Below are positions 29,567 to 36,056 of a DNA stretch of 36,056 nucleotides, in pieces. The number at the start of each line of letters is the position of its first letter. The stretch's first letter is position 1. The position numbers were made by a program, and so were the translations under genes. Below the pieces are notes generated by a model that was not told where the DNA came from, did no database searches, and was given only the letters and a program-made list of their open reading frames with translations. Source of the stretch: Anaerolineae bacterium (GTDB lineage: Bacteria; Chloroflexota; Anaerolineae; DTLA01); assembly GCA_029907165.1 (NCBI GenBank), contig JARYMK010000009.1, positions 1-36,056 of the forward strand. The letters are read 5' to 3'.

Positions 29567-32500
29567 TCACCAGCCGTAGATGCTCCCCTCGGCGCGGAGC
29601 AGCCACCCGTGCTCAAACCGTTGCGCCTGCGCGGTAACGCCGCGCTCGGGCTCCACTGCCCACCCCAGGCGCTCGCGCAGCCACGGGTTTTCGCGCCACA
29701 CCTTGCCGAAGCCGCGGGTCGGCTGGAACCGCCCGGTCGGCGGCACGATGGCCGGGTCGCTTTCCGGCTGGTCCGGGGTCCACATGTCGGTGATGGCGTA
29801 CCAGTCTCCGCCGGGGAAGAGCACATACACCTCGCCCACATCATCCTGCCGCCACATCATGAGGCCGCCCTCCAGCGCCTCCAGGGCCGCGGCAGTCTCA
29901 TGAGCAGACTCGTCCACGGCCCAGCCCAGCGCCTGGCGCACCACCTCGTCCGAGCGCCACAGCGCCGCGAAGATGCTGTCGGGCCAGTGCAGCCCTGCCG
30001 GGGGCGACAGGAATACCAGAGGCGTTGGCGTGGGCACCGGTGTGGGCGGAGGCGGCGGCGTGAACGTCGGAGTGGGAGCGGGCGCCTCAGCCCACGAGAG
30101 GCGCGCCAGGGGCAGCGACTCCACATGCCCGTCCGTCGTGCCTGCCCAGAGACGCCCGTCGGGCCCCAGCGCGATGCACGCGATGCCAGCCGCGCCGCTC
30201 GCCTCCTCCCAGTTCAGGCCCCCGTCGGTGGAACGCAGCAGGCGCTGCTCCTCGCGCCCGCCGTAGAATATCTCCGAGGTCAACGCGTACACCGTGCGGC
30301 TCGTCGCGAAGTCGGCCGCGAAGACAAACGCAAATCGGCTGGTGAGGGATGCCAGGGGCGGCCCCACCGGCTCCCACGTCCGCCCGCCGTCCTGCGACAG
30401 AAACATGCCCCCGTTCTCGGCCGCAACCAGGGCCACGCCGTCCTCGGCGAAGCGCGGCGATAGCGCAAGCGCCTTGACGAAGTACGGCGACACGGGAATC
30501 GCGCCGACCCGTTCCAAGAGACCATCGGAGCCACGGGTCCGGTAGACCTCTGTCCGGCTGTACTCGGTGCCGGATGCCAGCACCATGAACACAGGCCCTG
30601 CCGAAGCGGCGGCGCGGAACCCGACGATGTCCGAAACGCGCTCCCAGGTCTGCCCCCCATCCGTAGAGCCAAACACGCCTGTTTCGCCCGCCAGGAGAAG
30701 CGCCGCGCCGTCGGACGAGAAGCTCGGCGACAGCGCCAGGTCGCGGATGTAGAAATCCGTCAGGCCGCGCGCGGAGACCCGCCAGGTTCGTCCGCCGTCC
30801 GTCGTGCGGTGCAACCCGCCGGGGCTGAATGACCCCTCGCCGGGGAACGCGAAGAACGTTGCGGGTTCCCCGGGTGCCGTCGCCACGCGGAGCACGGCGC
30901 CCTCTGCGAACCACCCCTGCACCCGCACCCAGCCGCCTGCTTCGCTCCGGTACAGCGACGCGCCTCCCATCTCGCTCACCACGGCCAGCATGGAGCCGTC
31001 GCCGCCGATGGCCAACTCGCGCACCAGTCGCGGTGGCAAACCGCCCGGGGAACCCGCTGCCACCGGCGATGGCTCCGGCTCTACGGCTTCCACAGTCGCG
31101 CTGTTGGACGAGGCGACATAGAATCGCCCCGTGCGCCCATCCAGCACCGCCACGTCCGGAAACCGCACCGGAAGCGGACGGAACCCTACCACCTCGCCCG
31201 ACGCCGCGTCCACAGCCACCAGTCCGCCCCACGCCCGCGCGTACAGTCGCCCGCGCCCGGAGTCCAGGAACAGTCGCCCACTCACACCCTGAACCTGGGC
31301 CAGTAGCCGGCCATCGGGTGCCCACGCCGTGAGTGTGGCGCGAGGATAACTGGCCGCAAGCCAGATGCGCCCCACCTGCTCGTCCAGCACCAGACCATCC
31401 ACGAACCGCTGGGGGCTTTGGATGGGCGTTTCCAGCCGTGCCAGCGTCTTGGCATCGTAAATGTCCAGCCACGTGCGCGCCCCCGAGCCGGCCGCGTTGT
31501 TGGTCATGGTAACGAATAGCCAGTCCCGCGCCGCATCGTACACAGCCTCTATCGCGCCCGGCGAATACAGTTGTCGCTCCTGCCGCACGGTCCCGTCAAT
31601 GGAGCCGATGACACGGTGCGTGGTCATGTCGGCGATGAACACGCCCTGCTTCGTTACGAACAAACGGTTGCGCGACGTGTCCATGCTCACCTGGCCGGCC
31701 TTCGGAATCTCCGCGACCTTGTCGCCTGTGGCAGCGTCCAAGACAAGCGTCCGGTCGGCCCGCGCGTCGGCCACGTACAGCCGCCCGCCGTACAGCGTCA
31801 TCTGCGCCTCATTCAAGGGTTCAAAGCCCGCATCCAGCGCCTTCCAGGCGTGCAGCAAGGTCATCGTGGCGATGTCCACGCAATGCAGCACGCCCATGGA
31901 ATCCAGCGCGAACAGAAGGCCCGCGCTCTCATCCAGAAGCATCTGCACCACCTTCACCCCCAGGTGCAGAGGCTTGCCCATCTCGCCCGTCGCCAAGTCC
32001 ACAGGCAGCAGGACATCGGACAGCCGCAGCAACGTGCCCTTGTACACCAACGGCGCGGAGTACACCAGATTCAAGTAGGGCAGCGTCAGCGACTTGAGCA
32101 CCGCGCCCGTAGTCGCATCCAGCGCCAGGATGTGCGACCCAAACACGGTGTCCTGGACACCGTCCCGGAGCAGGAAAACCCGTCCCTCGTCGTCCAGCAC
32201 AATGCGCCCTGTGGGAGGATAAGGTTCGCCGATGTCCCACTGGCGGGTGATGCGCTCGCCCTGGATGACGGCCACGCGGCCCACAGGCTGCTGGCGGGTA
32301 AACGCCTGCACGGTGGCGTACACTTCAGGGCCTGTCGGACTGGGCACGAGACCGTAGACCTGCGCCCCCGGTTCCAGCATCCCGACATAGGCCAGGTCAC
32401 CGGCGCGGTACAAGAAGATCGCGTTCCCGCCCGAATCGCAGATGTACACCCGCCCCGCGCGGGGATTGACCGTCAGCAAGATGGTCGGCGCAAGCGCATC

Positions 32501-33112
32501 CGGCAAATCGGCCGCCGCCCGTTGCTCCAAGGACACCGCGTCCAAGCGCCGCAACCGCTTCTGGTCGGCGACGTACAGGTGGCCGCCCGCCACGTCCAGC
32601 GCCAGCGCCCGCACGTCCGCGACCGTCCCCAGCACCTCACCCAGGGGCCGATTCCCTGCGCCAGTGGCCACCACTGCGGCAATCTCCCGGTCGTCCGCAC
32701 TGCGCCCGGCGACGTAGAGCCGCGAACCATCGGCCGAAAGCGCCGCCGACGACATCCAGTCCACAATGACGGGCACGGGGACTGTGGCCCGCACTTGGTT
32801 GGTCGCCAGGTCAACCACCGCCAGCACGCCGGCGTCGGTGCGCGCATCGCCCTCGTTGGCGACCGCATACACGAGGCCGCGCGCGGCGTCCAGTGCGCCC
32901 GCCGAGACGTTGTAGACATCGCCCACAGGCACGCCCAAATCCAGCGACGTTCGCTTGGGCGCAACGGTGGCGGATGGCGACGGAGCGGGGGAAGCGGTCG
33001 CCTTGGGAGTCAGGCTGGGCGAGGGCATGGGTGTTGGCGTGGTGCAAGCCGCGAGCAACATCGCGCCCAGCGCGACGGTCATCGCTGCGCGAATCAGACG
33101 AGGAGATTTCAT
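29567..33112 (-). CDS. Large lipoprotein with beta-propeller and BNR/sortilin-type repeats
   Basis: Started at the ATG at 33112 (GGAGG six bases upstream) the protein has 1,181 residues. A lipoprotein signal ends in LLAAC (C23). A Pro/Ser/Thr-rich linker follows to about residue 50, then many repeats of the YVTN/PQQ-like propeller type ('GLVYAVANEGD', 'AGRVYICDSGGN', 'ASGEVVGF'). Next come BNR/photosystem-stability-type repeats with the S-x-D-G-G-x-T-W signature (STDGGQTWERVSD, SQDGGRTWEPVG, TTDGGRTWRVS). After a second 'PTPTFTPPPPPTPVPTPTP' linker, two C-terminal LGFP-like units (VRQALGWAVD and LRERLGWAVE) close the protein. It is a surface-anchored, extracellular protein of unknown binding partner. 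Both linkers and the modular design are common in Chloroflexota. Confidence 0.85.
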   Translation of the reverse strand: MKSPRLIRAAMTVALGAMLLAACTTPTPMPSPSLTPKATASPAPSPSATVAPKRTSLDLGVPVGDVYNVSAGALDAARGLVYAVANEGDARTDAGVLAVVDLATNQVRATVPVPVIVDWMSSAALSADGSRLYVAGRSADDREIAAVVATGAGNRPLGEVLGTVADVRALALDVAGGHLYVADQKRLRRLDAVSLEQRAAADLPDALAPTILLTVNPRAGRVYICDSGGNAIFLYRAGDLAYVGMLEPGAQVYGLVPSPTGPEVYATVQAFTRQQPVGRVAVIQGERITRQWDIGEPYPPTGRIVLDDEGRVFLLRDGVQDTVFGSHILALDATTGAVLKSLTLPYLNLVYSAPLVYKGTLLRLSDVLLPVDLATGEMGKPLHLGVKVVQMLLDESAGLLFALDSMGVLHCVDIATMTLLHAWKALDAGFEPLNEAQMTLYGGRLYVADARADRTLVLDAATGDKVAEIPKAGQVSMDTSRNRLFVTKQGVFIADMTTHRVIGSIDGTVRQERQLYSPGAIEAVYDAARDWLFVTMTNNAAGSGARTWLDIYDAKTLARLETPIQSPQRFVDGLVLDEQVGRIWLAASYPRATLTAWAPDGRLLAQVQGVSGRLFLDSGRGRLYARAWGGLVAVDAASGEVVGFRPLPVRFPDVAVLDGRTGRFYVASSNSATVEAVEPEPSPVAAGSPGGLPPRLVRELAIGGDGSMLAVVSEMGGASLYRSEAGGWVRVQGWFAEGAVLRVATAPGEPATFFAFPGEGSFSPGGLHRTTDGGRTWRVSARGLTDFYIRDLALSPSFSSDGAALLLAGETGVFGSTDGGQTWERVSDIVGFRAAASAGPVFMVLASGTEYSRTEVYRTRGSDGLLERVGAIPVSPYFVKALALSPRFAEDGVALVAAENGGMFLSQDGGRTWEPVGPPLASLTSRFAFVFAADFATSRTVYALTSEIFYGGREEQRLLRSTDGGLNWEEASGAAGIACIALGPDGRLWAGTTDGHVESLPLARLSWAEAPAPTPTFTPPPPPTPVPTPTPLVFLSPPAGLHWPDSIFAALWRSDEVVRQALGWAVDESAHETAAALEALEGGLMMWRQDDVGEVYVLFPGGDWYAITDMWTPDQPESDPAIVPPTGRFQPTRGFGKVWRENPWLRERLGWAVEPERGVTAQAQRFEHGWLLRAEGSIYGW

Positions 33113-33199
33113 TCGGTGCCTCCGTTTCCGCAGCCGCACCCTACGGCTGTTTCCTGTGCCCTACAGACGCAGAGTGCGCTCCCGCTGTTCCCTTCGCAA

Positions 33200-34045
33200 T
33201 CACCGTCCCAGGAGGAACTGCAAGGGTATGTCAAGACGCGCCCGCCAGGCTGCTTCGTTATGGTCCGCCCCAACGAACTTGCGCGTAACCCAATCCACGC
33301 CCCCCGTGTATCCCAGCGCCCGCATGCCCTTGTCCATCGCCTTCTGGTATGGCTCGTACTCCGCATCCAGGCCCTCGGTGCCGTAGTCAAAGTAGATTCT
33401 GTGAAGACCGGCCCTGGGAAGCGCAGCCGTGAAGTAGTCCACTAGAACCATCCCTCCGGCCGGCCAGTGCGTAGACAGGCACGCAGCCCCGCCGAACACC
33501 TCGGGGTATTCGGCCAGCGCGTAGAGCGAAACGAGACCGCCCATGCTGGATCCCGCGACAAAGGTGTGCCGACTATCCGGCAACGTGGGGTACGCCGAGT
33601 CTATGAACGGCTTGAGTTCAGTCGTTAGGAAAAGCAGGTAGTCATCGGAAATCGGCGCTCCCCCGTGCTCGCGGATGAATCCGTCGCGCACCGCTTGGGC
33701 ATTGGGCTGCGCCAAGGGCTTGGCGGGCATGTACTCGCGCCACCGGTTGGCCCCATGCCAGATGCCCACGACGACGACCCCTTTGGGAATCTGCCGATTT
33801 TGGAGCAGCCGCGAAACCGCTTCGTCCACACCCCAGTCCTGGCCGGTGGTGGACAGAGCAGGATCAAAGAGGTTGTGCCCATCGTGCATGTACAGCACCG
33901 GATGGCGCTGGTCCCCGTTTGCACAGTCGGGCGGAAGCCAGACATCCACAGTGCGCGGTTCTACGTGGGCCGACGGGAACCGCTGGTACCGCTGAATCCA
34001 TCCGCCGCCATCCGATAGCGGCACATCTACCGCGCGTAAAATCAT
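33200..34045 (-). CDS. Esterase of the Fes/IroE (esterase D-like) alpha/beta-hydrolase family
   Basis: The 281-residue protein opens with a short N-terminal strand region and then RTVDVWLPPDC...HPVLYMHDGHNLFDP, the oxyanion-side motif of the Fes/IroE/YbbA family. The nucleophile is S167 in VAGSSMGGL (G-x-S-x-G). A catalytic aspartate in the YGTEGLDAEYEP segment and the histidine in VGADHNEAAW complete a likely triad. There is no signal peptide, so it is cytoplasmic. No siderophore gene is near, so a general carboxyl-esterase role is safer than enterobactin hydrolysis. It lies 22 bp after the patatin-like gene, with which it is probably co-transcribed. Confidence 0.83.
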   Translation of the reverse strand: MILRAVDVPLSDGGGWIQRYQRFPSAHVEPRTVDVWLPPDCANGDQRHPVLYMHDGHNLFDPALSTTGQDWGVDEAVSRLLQNRQIPKGVVVVGIWHGANRWREYMPAKPLAQPNAQAVRDGFIREHGGAPISDDYLLFLTTELKPFIDSAYPTLPDSRHTFVAGSSMGGLVSLYALAEYPEVFGGAACLSTHWPAGGMVLVDYFTAALPRAGLHRIYFDYGTEGLDAEYEPYQKAMDKGMRALGYTGGVDWVTRKFVGADHNEAAWRARLDIPLQFLLGR

Positions 34046-34067
34046 TCACGGTCTCCCGGGGGCCCGT

Positions 34068-34961
34068 TCAAGTGGCGGACGACGGGTCTCCGGCACCCAC
34101 GAGCCGCCGCCACCACGGTTTTCGGGCGGGCAGCCGTCGGGCCAGTTCCGCGCGGGTCGTGATGTACCCTTGCGCCATCAGTTCCTCGGTCTGGGAAAAG
34201 TCCCACCCCTGCACCGGCTCACGCCCCATCAGGCCGATGTGCCAGACCTCTACGCCGCGCTCGGCGGCCAGCGCCATCTCCAAATCCGCCTGCCGCTGCT
34301 CCACCGTGCGCATCAGTTTGGCGAGGAACGGCCCAAAACGCTCGTCGCCGATGGGCACATAGCGCGGGTCAGCCAAATCCAGCGCGATGATGGACCGCGC
34401 CCCCTGACTCAACGCAGGTTCAATCGGCAGGTTGCTCACCACGCCGCCGTCCATGAGCAACTTGTCGCCTTTCTCCATCGGTCGCACCCAGGGCGGCAGC
34501 GCGGTGCTCGCCAGAAGCCCCTCCAACACCGAGTCATCCGGATCGGCTCCGTACAGCACCGGGCGGCCCGAATTCAGGTCGGCGGCGACGAGGATGAGCC
34601 GCACGCCCTGAATGTCGCCGAAGCGCATGTCGGGCGAGATGCCATGACTGACGAAGAAGTCGCGCATGCGGTGGTAGGGCCGCCACCCCGTGCGGTTGAA
34701 CAGCACGCGCAGGGTCAGCCACAGGTAGTTGGCGGGCATGAGGTCTGCGACGGCGGCATCGCGCCACGTCTCGGCGAGACCGTCCAGGCTGGCGAGGCTT
34801 ACGCCGCGCAACGCGAGATACGTCGCGTTCGCCGCCCCGATGGACGTCCCCACGAGGATGTCTGGCCGAAACCCCGCCTCCAGCAGCGCCCGAATCGCCC
34901 CGACCTGCAACGCACCGCGTGCTCCACCGCCGCCCAGCGCAAAAGCGAGAGGTCTACGCAT
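34068..34961 (-). CDS. Patatin-like phospholipase (RssA/NTE type)
   Basis: The ATG at 34961 has AAAGGAGG eight bases upstream and gives 297 residues. The oxyanion loop GGGGARG is at 10-16, the nucleophile S40 in GTSIGAANA and the catalytic D171 in MDGGVVSNLPI, the full Ser-Asp dyad of patatins. The protein is cytoplasmic by lack of a signal. Members of this RssA-like group hydrolyse membrane phospholipids or lyso-lipids. It sits between the DUF2804 gene and the esterase gene, all on the same strand with short gaps. Confidence 0.87.
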   Translation of the reverse strand: MRRPLAFALGGGGARGALQVGAIRALLEAGFRPDILVGTSIGAANATYLALRGVSLASLDGLAETWRDAAVADLMPANYLWLTLRVLFNRTGWRPYHRMRDFFVSHGISPDMRFGDIQGVRLILVAADLNSGRPVLYGADPDDSVLEGLLASTALPPWVRPMEKGDKLLMDGGVVSNLPIEPALSQGARSIIALDLADPRYVPIGDERFGPFLAKLMRTVEQRQADLEMALAAERGVEVWHIGLMGREPVQGWDFSQTEELMAQGYITTRAELARRLPARKPWWRRLVGAGDPSSAT

Positions 34962-35000
34962 TCGCCTCGCCTCCTTTTGGGTTGACCCCAAACGCAGAAC

Positions 35001-36035
35001 CTACCACCGCGCGTGATGCTCCTCGGCGAACCCCACCAGGTCCACGATGGCAATCTCCTCGCCATCGTCGGCCACGGCCCTCCCGTTGTACCGCCCGAAC
35101 ATCTGATGCACCTCGCTGAAGATGATGCCCAGATTGGTGCGGGCCGTACGGTTCAGGAATGGCGTGAACGTCAGGTCCAGCCGCCCCTCGTTGTCGGTGA
35201 ACCGCCAGGGCTTCATGTAGTCGCCGGATACATAACCGAAGTGCACCTTGTCCAGTTTGTGAATCCGATTGGCAAGGATGAGGGCATTCTCGGTCGCCGC
35301 CGACAGGTCGCCGAAGCCGCACCCCAGGTTCAGACCCACAGTGCGGCCGTCGGGCAGAAAGCCCGATGCGCTGGCCCAGTTCCAGAAGGAGCGGTACTCC
35401 CACACGCCGCGCCCCCAGTCCAGCGAGCCGATGCAGGTCGCCGGGTCCAGGCTTTCGCGCACATCGCCGTAGCGCAGGCTTCCGGACGCGGGCAGGCAGT
35501 TGATCTTGCGGTTGTAGTAGAAGCGCCGCTTGCCGATAGGGATGACGATGGTCATGGACTCGTACCCTGGCGGCGCGGCGAGGGTGATGTCCGCCTCTAC
35601 GCCGCGCCCGTCGTGGAACTTGGGCCACGAGACGAGGATGCTGCGGTTGCCATCCCGCACCTGGAACTCCAGCCGGACGCCACTCCCCTCAAAGAGGCTG
35701 TCGCCCTCGGTGCTGTTGCGCGGCAGCACGATGCCTTTGCTCAAGGGGACGACAAGCCCCTCCTCGTGCAATTCGCGGGTCTGGAAGTCCACGGTGTACA
35801 CGAAGATGTTGCCTGCGTAGCCCAAATCGGCGATGGTCGCCGAGAAGAAGCGGCGGGGCGTGAACACGGCGTAGTAATCCCACCGCTTGATGCGGAACCG
35901 CTGCAAGGGCCGCAGGGCGTAGAAGCGGGCAGCCTCCAGATTGCAGTCCAGGAGCGGCTGGCGGGCCCATCCCACCTGGGCCAATTCGCCGGACGGGATC
36001 AGAAGCGGCCCTGGTTGTGTGAGTTCTCGTTGCAT
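35001..36035 (-). CDS. DUF2804 domain protein
   Basis: Started at the ATG at 36035 (GGAGGG seven bases upstream) the protein has 344 residues and covers the full length of the DUF2804 family. Recognisable are the KRWDYYAVFTPRRFFSATIADLGYAG block near 55-80, 'GKRRFYYNRKINCLPASG', SFWNWASASGFLPDGRTVGLNLGCGFGD and the late 'FGRYNGRAVADDG'. The sequence is rich in beta strands with many aromatic residues, in keeping with a lipocalin-like fold proposed for the family. No catalytic motif or signal peptide is seen, and the function is unknown. The patatin-like gene follows 39 bp later, so a link to lipid metabolism is conceivable. Confidence 0.85.
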   Translation of the reverse strand: MQRELTQPGPLLIPSGELAQVGWARQPLLDCNLEAARFYALRPLQRFRIKRWDYYAVFTPRRFFSATIADLGYAGNIFVYTVDFQTRELHEEGLVVPLSKGIVLPRNSTEGDSLFEGSGVRLEFQVRDGNRSILVSWPKFHDGRGVEADITLAAPPGYESMTIVIPIGKRRFYYNRKINCLPASGSLRYGDVRESLDPATCIGSLDWGRGVWEYRSFWNWASASGFLPDGRTVGLNLGCGFGDLSAATENALILANRIHKLDKVHFGYVSGDYMKPWRFTDNEGRLDLTFTPFLNRTARTNLGIIFSEVHQMFGRYNGRAVADDGEEIAIVDLVGFAEEHHARW

Positions 36036-36056
36036 GGTGTTTCCCTCCGTCAACAG

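Noticed and set aside
33200-34045. Enterobactin esterase (Fes/IroE).
   Set aside because: The fold fits, but no siderophore synthesis or uptake gene is present, so only a general esterase call is made.
1-36056. CRISPR array, phage or integrative element, rRNA or tRNA genes.
   Set aside because: No regularly spaced repeats, integrase, transposase, attachment site or RNA gene could be supported.

Overview
The window is a GC-rich stretch of about 36 kb in which nearly every gene lies on the minus strand. It suggests an anaerobic bacterium with a Wood-Ljungdahl (acetyl-CoA) pathway. Proline/threonine-rich 'PTPTP' linkers in a large beta-propeller lipoprotein, the gene repertoire, and a dispersed intergenic repeat beginning 'TGTCATTGCGAGG' all fit a Chloroflexota (Anaerolineae-like) genome. 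The lineage is inferred, because no rRNA or marker gene is present.

Reading in the direction of transcription (high to low coordinates), 36.0-29.6 kb holds accessory genes: a DUF2804 protein, a patatin-like lipase, an Fes/IroE-type esterase and a 1,181-residue lipoprotein. These are followed by a short convergent plus-strand remnant of a secreted protein. From 28.9 to 25.0 kb comes the folate operon fchA-folD-fhs. It has a clear promoter, a leader of about 470 nt full of hairpins that ends in a terminator-like hairpin, and a strong hairpin after fhs. A new promoter then drives an HMA-like small protein, acsA/cooS (CODH) and acsB (acetyl-CoA synthase). Hairpins follow, then a CBS-pair protein, acsD, a two-helix membrane protein, acsC, the RACo-type corrinoid reactivator and acsE. 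The active-site and cluster ligands of AcsB, AcsC, AcsE and RACo are intact, so a working carbonyl branch is likely. Formate dehydrogenase, methylene-THF reductase and the nickel ATPase CooC/AcsF are not in the window.

From 13.7 to 8.5 kb lies a catabolic or biosynthetic set. A 3-hydroxyacyl-CoA-dehydrogenase-family enzyme and a BKACE (DUF849) enzyme sit behind two promoters and a 15-bp palindrome. After an intergenic nested repeat come ilvD and a UlaG-type metallo-beta-lactamase-fold lactonase. From 8.5 to 2.4 kb is a sensory and tungsten-enzyme module: a four-PAS histidine kinase, a PhoB-type response regulator, a 16-cysteine ferredoxin-like protein, an aldehyde:ferredoxin oxidoreductase and a MoaD/ThiS-like protein. 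Three 11-bp direct repeats just above the ferredoxin/AOR promoter look like a site for the adjacent regulator. From 2.4 kb to the left edge lie a LarA-like protein with a degenerate active site, a DUF6282 metal-hydrolase-like protein and the first 42 codons of a beta-hydroxyacid dehydrogenase.

In the one-carbon genes, FolD appears to have lost its cyclohydrolase lysine and sits beside a dedicated cyclohydrolase-like FchA, while Fhs is of the long, eukaryote-like type. The most novel-looking elements are the HMA-like protein beside CODH, the structured fchA leader, the CBS and two-helix proteins inside the acs operon, and the regulator-plus-repeat arrangement beside the AOR genes.
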